From an uncultured Eisenbergiella sp. (GTDB taxonomy: Bacteria > Bacillota > Clostridia > Lachnospirales > Lachnospiraceae), in contig CANRGX010000023.1 in NCBI GenBank assembly GCA_947630215.1, positions 1 through 37,260 of the forward strand: a DNA stretch of 37,260 nt, in the 5' to 3' direction. The position numbers and the translations under genes were made by a program. The notes under the pieces are model-generated. The model was not told where the DNA came from. It made no database searches and worked only from the letters and a program-made list of their open reading frames with translations. Each line of letters opens with the position of its first letter. The stretch's first letter is position 1. Shown one piece after another: positions 16,460-24,749 of this stretch.

Positions 16460-17866
16460 TTATACGGGATATGCGGCGTTCTTGGTATCTGCCAGGGTCA
16501 TATCCACCTTTTCCTGCTGGGCCTGGCGGTATTTGAAGAAATCCACCGCCACCTGCGGGAACAGCGCATAGGAAAGCACATCCTCGTCCTGCTGCTTCCA
16601 CTGCTTCATTTTCTCCTCGATCTGGGACAGCTCGTTGGGAATCAAATCCGCGGGACGGCAGGTGATCACTTCTCCGTCCCCGATTACCTTCTTCTGCACT
16701 TCCGGATTGAAAGGCTTTACGGTTCTGCCGTATCTGCCGGAGAGCAAATCCTTGGTCTCGCCGGTGGCGACCTTGTAGCGCTCGCCCATCAGTACGTTGA
16801 ACACAGCCTGCGTGCCCACGATCTGGGAGGAAGGCGTAACCAGAGGCGGTTCGCCAAAGTCCTTGCGGACCCTGGGGATCTCCTGAAGCACTTCGTCGTA
16901 TTTGTCGCTGGCGTTCTGCTCCTTCAACTGGCTCACCATATTGGAAAGCATACCGCCGGGCACCTGGTACATCAGCGTCTTGATGTTGACGCCCAGTACC
17001 TTGGGATCTAACAGCCCGCTCTTTAAGCACTCCTCGCGGTAAGGACGGAAGTAGTCCGCAATCTCCGCCAGCAGATTCTGATCATAGCCCGTGTCGTAGG
17101 GCGTCCCCCGGAAGGTTTCCACCATAACCTCGGTGGCGGGCTGAGAGGTTCCCAGCGCAAACGGGGACATGGCGCAGTCGATGACGTCCACGCCGGCCTC
17201 CACGGCCTTTAAGTAAGTCATGCTGGCAACGCCGGAGGTGTAGTGGGTGTGCAGCTGAATCGGCAGCTTGGTGGCGCTTTTCATAGCGGTAATCAGCTTT
17301 TCCGCCTCATAGGGCACCAGCAAACCCGCCATATCCTTGATACAGATGGAATCCGCTCCCATCTCCTCGATCTGTTTGGCTACGCCCATCCAGTATTCCA
17401 GCGTATAGGCGTCGCCCAGCGTATAGGACAGGGCGATCTGCGCGTGTCCCTTTTCCTTGTTGCAGGCCTTCACCGCGCACTCCAGGTTGCGCAGGTCATT
17501 CAGGCAGTCGAAAATCCGGATGATATCGATGCCGTTTGCAATGGATTTCTGCACAAAATATTCCACCACGTCGTCCGCGTAATGGCGGTAACCCAAAATA
17601 TTCTGTCCTCTGAAAAGCATCTGCAGCTTGGTGTTTTTGAAGCCATCCCGCAGCTTGCGCAGCCTTTCCCAGGGATCCTCTTTCAAGAAACGTAAGGATG
17701 CGTCAAAGGTGGCGCCGCCCCAGCACTCCACGGAATGATAGCCGACCTTATCCATTTTATCCACGATGGGCAGCATCAACTCGGTAGGCATCCGGGTCGC
17801 GATCAGGGACTGATGCGCGTCACGGAGCACCGTCTCCGTAATTTTAATCGGTTTTTTTTCAGGCAT
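16460..17866 (-). CDS. oadA: 2-oxoacid carboxyltransferase subunit (OadA/PycB/5S type), no biotin domain
   Basis: The 468-residue protein is a DRE-TIM carboxyltransferase that moves CO2 between biotin and a 2-oxoacid (oxaloacetate/pyruvate). Metal and catalytic positions are visible: D16 (TVLRDAHQS), the lysine usually carbamylated, K177 (CIKDMAG), and H206/H208 (QLHTHYTSG). It ends without a C-terminal biotinyl domain, so it must use the separate carrier at 19125. That makes it like PycB or the 5S subunit of transcarboxylase rather than full-length OadA. The ATG at 17866 has GGAGGGAAAG upstream, better than 17902. It follows oadB by 55 bases and is last in the operon. Confidence 0.92.
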   Translation of the reverse strand: MPEKKPIKITETVLRDAHQSLIATRMPTELMLPIVDKMDKVGYHSVECWGGATFDASLRFLKEDPWERLRKLRDGFKNTKLQMLFRGQNILGYRHYADDVVEYFVQKSIANGIDIIRIFDCLNDLRNLECAVKACNKEKGHAQIALSYTLGDAYTLEYWMGVAKQIEEMGADSICIKDMAGLLVPYEAEKLITAMKSATKLPIQLHTHYTSGVASMTYLKAVEAGVDVIDCAMSPFALGTSQPATEVMVETFRGTPYDTGYDQNLLAEIADYFRPYREECLKSGLLDPKVLGVNIKTLMYQVPGGMLSNMVSQLKEQNASDKYDEVLQEIPRVRKDFGEPPLVTPSSQIVGTQAVFNVLMGERYKVATGETKDLLSGRYGRTVKPFNPEVQKKVIGDGEVITCRPADLIPNELSQIEEKMKQWKQQDEDVLSYALFPQVAVDFFKYRQAQQEKVDMTLADTKNAAYPV

Positions 17867-17921
17867 TGTCTTTCCCTCCATAAATGTTGATTCCTGTGTC
17901 ACGCGGTCTGATAGCGTCTTA

Positions 17922-19073
17922 TCAGAACACGCCGAAAATAGCCATGAATGTACCGGCCGCCACTGCCGTACCGATTACGCCGGCCACGTTGGGCCCCATT
18001 GCGTGCATCAGCAGGAAGTTTGTCGGATCGGCCTTGGCGCCCTCTCTCTGGGAGACGCGGGCCGCCATCGGCACTGCCGAAACGCCGGCCGAACCTATCA
18101 GCGGGTTCACCTTTCCGCCGGTGGCCTTGCACATGATCTTGCCGAACACCACGCCGGCCGCCGTGCCGAAAGCGAAGGCAATCAGGCCCAGCAGCACGAT
18201 TTTGAGCGTATCCACATTCAGAAACGCCTCGGCGCTGGTCGTAGCGCCTACGGAGGTGCCCAGCAGAATGACGACAATATACATCAGCGCATTGGAAGCG
18301 GTATCCGCCAGCTGCCGCACCACGCCGCACTCGCGGAACAGGTTGCCCAGCATCAGCATACCCACCAGAGGCGCCGTCGTAGGAAGGATCAGGGATACCA
18401 CGATGGTCACGATGATGGGGAACAGAATCTTTTCCAGCTTGGAAACCGGACGGAGCTGTTCCATTTTTATCTTGCGCTCCTTCTCCGTGGTCAGAAGTCT
18501 CATGATCGGAGGCTGGATGATCGGCACCAGGGACATATAGGAATAAGCCGCCACGGCGATGGGCCCCATGATATTGGTCTGCCCCAGCTTGGAGCAAAGG
18601 AAAATGGAGGTAGGGCCGTCCGCGCCGCCGATGATGGAAATGGCGGCAGCCGCCTTGTCGTTAAAGCCCATGGCAATCGCGCCGAAATAGGCGGCGAAAA
18701 TGCCGAACTGCGCCGCCGCGCCCAAAAGAAAACTCTTGGGGTTGGCAATCAGCGGGCCGAAATCCGTCATGGCGCCCACACCCATAAAAATCAGGGAAGG
18801 CAGGATCGCCCACTCATCCAGGATATAGAAATAATACAGCAGACCGCCCACGCCGTTGGAGGCGTCCTCCGGATGTACCATGATATCCGGATAGATATTG
18901 ACGAGCAGCATACCGAATGCGATGGGAACCAGAAGCAGCGGTTCAAATCCTCTGGCAATCGCCAGATAGAGGAAGATGCAGGCCACCGCTATCATCACCA
19001 GATTGCCCCACGTCATATTGAAAAACGCGGTCTGATGAATCAGGTTGTCCAATGTAGTCACAATATAAGACAT
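17922..19073 (-). CDS. oadB: Na+-translocating decarboxylase beta subunit
   Basis: The 383-residue integral membrane protein carries out decarboxylation of carboxybiotin coupled to Na+ export. It is strongly hydrophobic with many helices and has the hallmark GGADGPTSIF at 149-158. Its D152 matches the aspartate known to be essential in Klebsiella OadB. The C-terminal glycine-rich helix VIGTAVAAGTFMAIFG is also conserved. The family is shared by oxaloacetate, methylmalonyl-CoA, malonate and glutaconyl-CoA decarboxylases, so it does not itself fix the substrate. AGGAGG lies before the ATG; the gap to the biotin carrier is 51 bases. Confidence 0.95.
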   Translation of the reverse strand: MSYIVTTLDNLIHQTAFFNMTWGNLVMIAVACIFLYLAIARGFEPLLLVPIAFGMLLVNIYPDIMVHPEDASNGVGGLLYYFYILDEWAILPSLIFMGVGAMTDFGPLIANPKSFLLGAAAQFGIFAAYFGAIAMGFNDKAAAAISIIGGADGPTSIFLCSKLGQTNIMGPIAVAAYSYMSLVPIIQPPIMRLLTTEKERKIKMEQLRPVSKLEKILFPIIVTIVVSLILPTTAPLVGMLMLGNLFRECGVVRQLADTASNALMYIVVILLGTSVGATTSAEAFLNVDTLKIVLLGLIAFAFGTAAGVVFGKIMCKATGGKVNPLIGSAGVSAVPMAARVSQREGAKADPTNFLLMHAMGPNVAGVIGTAVAAGTFMAIFGVF

Positions 19074-19124
19074 TTTAATGACCTCCTGTGTTTATAAGTC
19101 AGACTGCGGCTTGGCCGCTGCGGA

Positions 19125-19508
19125 TCAGTTCAGGGTCGCCAGCAGGGTTCCCGCTTCTACCGCGTCGCCGACCGCAACGTTGATGCTGGCCACCGTGCCG
19201 TCCTGGGGCGCCACAACAGGGATCTCCATCTTCATGGCCTCAATCGTCACTACCGCGTCGCCTGCCTTCACGGTCTGGCCCACAGCCGCGTCGATCTTAA
19301 ACACTTTTCCGGCCGCTCCCGCTTCTACTTTGATGCTGCCGGCCGCCGCTGCCGCCGGTTTGGCAGCAACAGGAGCCTTGGGGGCTGCCGCCGGGGCCTT
19401 GGGCGCTGTCTTGGGGGCCGCAACGGGCGCTGCCGCCGGTGCGCCGGCTCCTTCTTCCACTACTACATCATATACGTTGCCGTTAACGGTGATGGTATAA
19501 CTTTTCAT
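19125..19508 (-). CDS. Biotin carboxyl carrier protein of the decarboxylase
   Basis: The 127-residue protein has a short N-terminal strand region (1-20), a flexible Ala/Pro/Lys linker (about 22-57), and a biotinyl domain (about 58-127). The biotinylated lysine is K93 in EAMKME. It corresponds to the MmdC/GcdC or 1.3S (transcarboxylase) carriers: it moves carboxybiotin between the soluble carboxyltransferases and the membrane beta subunit. It is the only carrier in the operon, so both carboxyltransferases must share it. An AGGAGG precedes the ATG. Confidence 0.95.
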   Translation of the reverse strand: MKSYTITVNGNVYDVVVEEGAGAPAAAPVAAPKTAPKAPAAAPKAPVAAKPAAAAAGSIKVEAGAAGKVFKIDAAVGQTVKAGDAVVTIEAMKMEIPVVAPQDGTVASINVAVGDAVEAGTLLATLN

Positions 19509-19596
19509 TTTTAAATCCTCCTGTGATTGTTTTTCGTAAACCGGGCCGAACTTGCGTACCCGAATGCGTAACGTAATAGGGGCCGCAGCGAAAGCT

Positions 19597-20349
19597 TCAG
19601 GCTCTCTGCCATCTGCCGCTGCGCTTTTTAATGCTTCTGACCACCAGATCTCCGGGATTTACCGCCTGTCCGGCTTCTCCTTCATAGGCGGCGATAGCCG
19701 CCGCGATGACCGCTGCCAGTTCACAGCCGTCCTCCTGGGGCGCTTCCTGTTTTTGCACAGGGGCCGGTGCCGCAGGAGCAGCCGCCGTTTTGGGGACAGG
19801 GGCCGCTTTCTTTTTGGAGAACTTTTCCTGCAGGGCAGGGATAAACTGGAACAGGCTGATAATAAAGGCAATCAGAATCAGTACCACAAACACGGTGCCC
19901 ATGCCCAGCACGGTATTGAGCATCGCGTCCTTCATCATTTCGCCCAGCCGCTTGACCACATTGGTGGTTACGCCGGTCACATAACCGTCCTCATCCACTT
20001 CAATATCGACCACGGCGTTGTGCTTGCTGCCGCCCACCGTAACCTCTATCGTCGTAGAATCCGCGTCATAGCTCACCTCATGATCGAGAATGCCCTGATA
20101 GTCCCCCAGTTCGGGAAGGGCGCTCTCCCAGCTTGCCACCGCCGCGGCAACCACGGCATTGTCCGCGTACTGCTCCTGCATTCCCGAGGACACGATCTGA
20201 GCGATATTGTCCACCACCATATCTCCCAGGGAAACCGCCGTAGCCTCGTCCAGGACAGCATCCTGCGCCGCCGCAGGCTGCTTGCCGCTGCACGCCGACA
20301 TTCCGGCAAGGCAGACGGTCATACCTAATACAAGCAGAATTTTTTTCAT
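19597..20349 (-). CDS. Lipoprotein-OadG fusion, gamma/delta-like subunit of the Na+ pump
   Basis: The 250-residue protein starts with a lipoprotein signal (MKKILLVLG to LAGMSAC, lipid cysteine C20). An extracytoplasmic domain (about 25-135) follows, with the strand pattern TTIEVTVGGSKHNAVVDIEVD. Next come one membrane helix (about 146-170), a basic KFSKKK segment and an Ala/Pro linker. It ends in the OadG C-terminal motif (ELAAVIAAAIAAYEG, then VVRSIKKR). Classical OadG is about 80-100 residues with no outer domain. OadG tethers the soluble subunits to the beta subunit; the outer domain's job is unknown. With both a lipid anchor and a helix, its N-terminal domain would be held at the outer face of the membrane. 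It follows the carboxyltransferase gene by 18 bases. Confidence 0.85.
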   Translation of the reverse strand: MKKILLVLGMTVCLAGMSACSGKQPAAAQDAVLDEATAVSLGDMVVDNIAQIVSSGMQEQYADNAVVAAAVASWESALPELGDYQGILDHEVSYDADSTTIEVTVGGSKHNAVVDIEVDEDGYVTGVTTNVVKRLGEMMKDAMLNTVLGMGTVFVVLILIAFIISLFQFIPALQEKFSKKKAAPVPKTAAAPAAPAPVQKQEAPQEDGCELAAVIAAAIAAYEGEAGQAVNPGDLVVRSIKKRSGRWQRA

Positions 20350-20367
20350 ATTAAGTATCTTCCTTTC

Positions 20368-21798
20368 TTATACTGTACCATGTTTCCTGGCCGGACGGTC
20401 TTCCCTCTTGGTATACAGCATTTCAAATGCGCTGATCAGATATTTCCTGGTCTGGGCAGGTTCGATGATCTGATCCACAAAGCCTCTGCGGACCGCGCTG
20501 GCAGCGTTGTTCTGCAGCGCGTCATAGGAAGCCGCGCAGGCGTCGATCTGTCCGGCGTCCTGTCCGTCGCATAAAATCTTGGCCGCCAGTGTCGCATCCA
20601 TGGTTCCGATTCTGGCATCCTGCCAGGCATACGTCATGTCCGCGCCGATAGCCTTGGAATTCATCGTCACAAACGCACTGCCGAAGGCGCTGCCAACCAC
20701 CACGTTCACCTTGGGCACCGTCGCGTCGGCAAACGCGCCGGTCAGCTTCGCAGCCGCCTTTGCCATCCGCTTTTCCGCGCATTTGTCAGCCTTATAACCC
20801 TTCACATTGGTCAGGGTGAGCACCGGGATTTCAAAGGCGTCGCAAAAGTTCACAAAATCCGCCGCCTTCTCACATCCTTCGGGCGTGAGTACGTTATCCA
20901 GCTTCGAGGCAGCCTTGCCTTCCTCGTCCAGGATTTCGCTGCGGTTCGCCACCGCGCCCACCGTGGTGCCGTTGAGGCGCAAGAAGCCGGTTACCATTTC
21001 CTTCGCATAGGCTCCCTTGACTTCAAAGAAATCGTTGTCATCCGCCAGGAAAGTCAGCGCGGCGGCGGTATCGCCTGCGCAGCCCTCCAGTCCCGGAACC
21101 TCCCGGTTCAAATCGTCGGTGCATTCCACGTCGGCATCCGCATCCTCGTTGTTGGAAGGAAGCAGCGCCACCAGTCTGCGGATCTGGGCAAGCAGTTCGC
21201 CCTCCTCGGCCACAACGTCCACCGTTCCCGCTTCTTCGCTCTGGAAGGACGCGCCGGAAGTGTCGCACTTATCCACACTGTTGCCGTCCAGGGCGTTGGG
21301 CGCGTTGACAAACAGCCTGGCCTTCTTGCTCTCCATGAACGTAAAATCGGACAGACCGCACAGGACGGCAAGGCCGCCGCCGCAGCTGCCCAATACCGCG
21401 GTGATCTGGGGAATCACGCCGGAAGCAAGGGTCTGCTTGAGATAGATTTCGCCAAAGGCGCTGAGCGCGTCGGCCGCTTCCTGCAGACGGAAACCCGCGG
21501 AATCCACCAGCGCGATCACGGGCGCACCCGTTTTCATCGCCAGATTGTAGAGATTGACGATCTTCTTCGCGTGCATCTCGCCTACGCTGCCGCCGAGGAC
21601 GGAGGCGTCCTGGCTGTAGACATACACGAGACGGCCGTCAATCAGCCCGTATCCGGTGAGGACACCGTCGGAAGGGGTCTCTGCCGGTTTCAGATTGAAA
21701 TCTGTCGCTCTGGCGGTCACGCCTGCGCCGATCTCAACGAAACTGTTGTCGTCGAGTAAAGCGGTAATTCTTTGACTCGCTTGTGAAGAATTGCTCAT
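20368..21798 (-). CDS. Acyl-CoA-type carboxyltransferase (MmdA/12S-like) of the biotin complex
   Basis: The 476-residue protein has the two-crotonase-fold carboxyltransferase architecture (PF01039). It moves a carboxyl group between biotin and an acyl-CoA. Conserved segments are GVLTGYGLIDGRLVYV with SQDASVLGGS (45-71), the first oxyanion loop GSCGGG (137-142), KQTLASGVIPQI, and GSAFVTMNSKAIGADMTYAW in the second half. The family usually has M-G at the second oxyanion loop; here the sequence is T-M-D-A at 399-402, a notable change. The product is also shorter than typical MmdA (about 510). The substrate could be methylmalonyl-CoA/propionyl-CoA or another acyl-CoA. The ATG at 21798 has GGAGGG eight bases upstream and is preferred over 21813. 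It is first in the operon. Confidence 0.88.
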   Translation of the reverse strand: MSNSSQASQRITALLDDNSFVEIGAGVTARATDFNLKPAETPSDGVLTGYGLIDGRLVYVYSQDASVLGGSVGEMHAKKIVNLYNLAMKTGAPVIALVDSAGFRLQEAADALSAFGEIYLKQTLASGVIPQITAVLGSCGGGLAVLCGLSDFTFMESKKARLFVNAPNALDGNSVDKCDTSGASFQSEEAGTVDVVAEEGELLAQIRRLVALLPSNNEDADADVECTDDLNREVPGLEGCAGDTAAALTFLADDNDFFEVKGAYAKEMVTGFLRLNGTTVGAVANRSEILDEEGKAASKLDNVLTPEGCEKAADFVNFCDAFEIPVLTLTNVKGYKADKCAEKRMAKAAAKLTGAFADATVPKVNVVVGSAFGSAFVTMNSKAIGADMTYAWQDARIGTMDATLAAKILCDGQDAGQIDACAASYDALQNNAASAVRRGFVDQIIEPAQTRKYLISAFEMLYTKREDRPARKHGTV

Positions 21799-21901
21799 GA
21801 TTTGGCCCTCCATTTTATAGTTAGATAAAAAATAACATTCTCTGACGGTTCGTGCGAAACGGTTTCAAAAGGGCCGTTCCCACAGAAGCCCGTACTGTAT
21901 C

Positions 21902-21910
21902 AGTATAGCA
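21902..21910 (-). promoter_or_regulatory. Extended -10 promoter of the biotin/Na+-pump operon
   Basis: Minus-strand TGC-TATACT is an extended -10 element; the hexamer at -35 is poor. The leader would be about 97 bases. It contains a near-palindrome GAAAC-C-GTTTC (21856-21866) about 30 bases downstream of the likely start. This looks like a repressor or catabolite-control operator but has an odd-length centre, unlike the even cre/LacI pattern. No known riboswitch is recognisable in the leader. Confidence 0.5.
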
Positions 21911-21992
21911 TGAAAATGCAAGGGCCGCCAGATATAAAATGGAAATATTTTGCCTAATTTATTCCTTTCCTGCGGATTTTTTTTGATGAAAA

Positions 21993-23345
21993 TTACAACA
22001 GCAGGATCCCTGCCGCCTTTTTCAGACAAAAGAGAAAATCGATGGCCTCCACATCGGAAACGGCCGTGACCGGAAGGGAGGCATAGGGCTCTCCGTTGAC
22101 AAAAAAGGTTTCCTCTCCCACCACATCCCCGGCGTTCACCGGCGCTTCCAGCCGATCCGGCAGATTCCACTCCACCTCCACAATGTCCGCGTCGGACAAA
22201 AGCAGGCGGATTTCTTCCTCACGCACCTGCAGCGCCACCTGGTTTTGCTGTCCGTTCTCCACCAAAACAGGAGCGGGCTGTCCGGGTTCATAAATGTCGC
22301 AGGTTTCGTAGTTCTCCAGCCCGTATTCCATCAACAGCCTGGTATCCTGCCACTTCCAGCTTTTGTGGTTGGGCCACCCGCAGGCCAGAAGCGCCACCAC
22401 AAAGGTTTTGTTCTCCCTCTTTAGCGCCCCCACATAACAATAGCCCGCTTTTCCGGTAAAGCCCGTCTTTCCGGAGAGGGCGCCGTCCATCATCTGCAGA
22501 AAGGCATTGTGATTGACGCAGGAAACTGCGTGATCTCCCGGCACAAAACCGCCCTCCCGCTCCAGATAATTGGTGTAGCTGTACGCATCCCTACGCGTGA
22601 TCTCCAAAAAGCTGTCCCGGGCCGGGGACTGGGTGATGCAGTAGCGCATGATCCGCGCCAGGTCCGCCGCCGTGGTGGAATGCTGGATCTGACGGGTTTC
22701 CTCTCCCGCCTCCAGCGTCAGCGTGCCATCCAGCCCGTTTGGCGTCACAAAGTTGGTATCCGTACAGCCGATTTCCCTGGCTTTTTCGTTCATCTTCTGC
22801 GCAAAGGCAAGCACCGCCTTCTGGCTCTCCTGGGTAGAATGGGACGACACATCCCGGGAGAGCCCCGCCCAGTCGCTGCCGTAGTGTTCCGCAATGATGA
22901 CCGCGGCATCGTTATGGGATTCCAGCATCAGGGAATACAGCAGGTCCCCGATTTGGTACCATTCCCCTCTTTTCGCTCCCAGGTGTACCTTCGGCTGCCC
23001 CGCCGCGTAAGAGGAAACGGCGGCATACTCCGACAGATTTCCCTGCTCCAGCGTCAGGATGCAGGTCATGATCTTTGTGGTACTGGCCATGGGCAGAATC
23101 TCATGTCCGTTTTTTTCCAATAAAATACGCCCGTTCTCCGCGTCCATCAGAACCGCAGAAAGGGCGTGCAGCTGACTGGTTGTACTTTTTCCTTCCTCCT
23201 TTCTGTCGTCGGCCGCGTCGGCGGCACAGACAAATAGCGCAAAGCGGCCTGTCAGGAGCGATGCGCAAAGCAAAAACAGCGCGATTTTTTCCAGACAGGA
23301 TTTTGTTCTCCTTCTTTTTGCTTCCATCCTTTGGTTTGCCCCCAT
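21993..23345 (-). CDS. D-alanyl-D-alanine carboxypeptidase (penicillin-binding protein, S11 family)
   Basis: The 450-residue exported enzyme trims the terminal D-Ala from peptidoglycan side chains. It has a basic N-terminus with a signal segment (about 20-42). The serine-enzyme motifs are S88-T-T-K91 (MASTTKIMT), S143-H-N145 (LESHNDAAV) and K293-T-G (SGKTGFTG). The C-terminal PBP5-like beta domain (about 350-435) ends in a hydrophobic stretch. The start is uncertain between ATGs at 23345 and 23327; neither has a strong ribosome binding site. It follows scpB by about 80 bases. Confidence 0.92.
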   Translation of the reverse strand: MGANQRMEAKRRRTKSCLEKIALFLLCASLLTGRFALFVCAADAADDRKEEGKSTTSQLHALSAVLMDAENGRILLEKNGHEILPMASTTKIMTCILTLEQGNLSEYAAVSSYAAGQPKVHLGAKRGEWYQIGDLLYSLMLESHNDAAVIIAEHYGSDWAGLSRDVSSHSTQESQKAVLAFAQKMNEKAREIGCTDTNFVTPNGLDGTLTLEAGEETRQIQHSTTAADLARIMRYCITQSPARDSFLEITRRDAYSYTNYLEREGGFVPGDHAVSCVNHNAFLQMMDGALSGKTGFTGKAGYCYVGALKRENKTFVVALLACGWPNHKSWKWQDTRLLMEYGLENYETCDIYEPGQPAPVLVENGQQNQVALQVREEEIRLLLSDADIVEVEWNLPDRLEAPVNAGDVVGEETFFVNGEPYASLPVTAVSDVEAIDFLFCLKKAAGILLL

Positions 23346-23424
23346 CCTGCGCCGTCTGCGTCCGTGTATGCGGCGCTTCTCCTCTTATATATATGTAAGC
23401 GGATCGGGGCTTCATGCCTTGGGC

Positions 23425-23997
23425 CTATACTTCTACGGTCAGTTCTTCTGCCTCCTGCTGCGCCTGCTCCCGGAATTCTTCCATCATGACGGCGGAGAGC
23501 TCCGGCAGCTCCGCCAGGGAGCTTACGCCGAAGGTGCGCAGAAACTGCTCCGTAGTGCCAAACAGCAGAGGACGGCCCGGCGCGTCCATACGGCCCACCT
23601 CCATCACCAGATCAAATTCCATGAGACGGTTGATGGCGTGATCGCAGTTGACGCCGCGGATGCGCTCCACATCCAGCTTCGTCACCGGCTGGCGGTAGGC
23701 GATGATGGAAAGCGTCTCCAGCAGCGTATCCGTCAGCGTGTATTTGCGCGGGGCCTTTGCGATCTTGACCAGATACCCGTACATTTCCGGCCGGGTACAC
23801 ATCTGCCAGGAATCCTCCAGCGCAATCAGGCCGATTCCCCGGCCCTGCTGTTCCCAGCGCTCCTTCATTTCCCGAAGGATTTTTTCCGTCTGACGCGGCG
23901 TTTCCTCTATGAGTTCGGCCAGCCGCTTTACCTCCACCGATTCTCCCATGGTAAATAATACGGCCTCCAGCACGGCCTCCTGCTGATTTCTTTCCAT
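23425..23997 (-). CDS. scpB: Segregation and condensation protein B
   Basis: Winged-helix partner of the SMC-ScpA condensin complex, needed for chromosome compaction and segregation. The 190-residue protein has the family pattern LEAVLFTMGESVEVKRLA near the start and LETLSIIAYRQPVTKLDVERIRGVN in the second wing. A variable acidic, Gln-rich tail follows. It starts two bases after the scpA stop, so the two are co-translated as usual. Confidence 0.96.
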   Translation of the reverse strand: MERNQQEAVLEAVLFTMGESVEVKRLAELIEETPRQTEKILREMKERWEQQGRGIGLIALEDSWQMCTRPEMYGYLVKIAKAPRKYTLTDTLLETLSIIAYRQPVTKLDVERIRGVNCDHAINRLMEFDLVMEVGRMDAPGRPLLFGTTEQFLRTFGVSSLAELPELSAVMMEEFREQAQQEAEELTVEV

Positions 23998-23999
23998 TT

Positions 24000-24749
24000 T
24001 CAGATATCCTCTTTTACTGTCACGACGATCTCATCGTCAATCGATTCCTGTTCCACGGAGATCCGCCCTACCTTCATCAGTTCCAGCACCACTAAAAAGG
24101 TGACGATGATCTCCATCCTGCTGTTCTGCTTTTCCAGAAGCTCCCGGAAGGAAAACCGCCGCCGGGTGTGCAGAAAATCCTCCACATATGCGGATTTTTC
24201 CTCCAGGTTCACCTCGTCCTTTTCGATCTTTCCGAAGGTGCTCCTGACCGGATCCACCTTGTCCGCCTGCCTGCGCATCACGCCCCGAAAGATCTCCTGC
24301 AGCCGCGCCAGGGTGGTATCCCCGATGAGCTGCGCATAATCCACCGGGGGACGGTAGGCCGCCACTTCGTCCGGCATATCCATTTTCCGGTAATAGCTGA
24401 TGCCGGCGTTGGTCTGCAGATCCTTGAGCTCGTAGGACATATATTTATACATTTTATATTCCAGCAGCTTCTGTACCAGCTCTGCCCTGGGATCCTCCTC
24501 CTGCCCTTCCTCGTCCACCTCCCGGGGAAGCAGCATCCGGCATTTGATATCCAGAAGCGTCGCCGCCATGACCAGGAACTCGCTCATCACGTTCATATCC
24601 TCGGTTTCCATCTGACGGATATACTCCAGATACTGCTCCGTGATCTCCACGATGGGAATATCATAAATGTCGATTTTGTTTTTTTCTATGAGATGCAAAA
24701 GCAGATCCAGAGGGCCCTCAAAGGCTTCCAGCTTTACTTCCAGCGCCAT
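24000..24749 (-). CDS. scpA: Segregation and condensation protein A (kleisin)
   Basis: Kleisin that bridges the SMC heads. The 249-residue protein has the N-terminal signature FEGPLDLLLHLIEKNKIDIYDIPI and EITEQYLEYI, a middle linker, and a C-terminal winged helix (VVLELMKVGRISVEQE). The ATG at 24749 has GAGGAGG about 11 bases upstream and overlaps the metallophosphoesterase gene by 32 bases. The alternative at 24779 would place that site inside the coding region and was rejected. Confidence 0.95.
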   Translation of the reverse strand: MALEVKLEAFEGPLDLLLHLIEKNKIDIYDIPIVEITEQYLEYIRQMETEDMNVMSEFLVMAATLLDIKCRMLLPREVDEEGQEEDPRAELVQKLLEYKMYKYMSYELKDLQTNAGISYYRKMDMPDEVAAYRPPVDYAQLIGDTTLARLQEIFRGVMRRQADKVDPVRSTFGKIEKDEVNLEEKSAYVEDFLHTRRRFSFRELLEKQNSRMEIIVTFLVVLELMKVGRISVEQESIDDEIVVTVKEDI

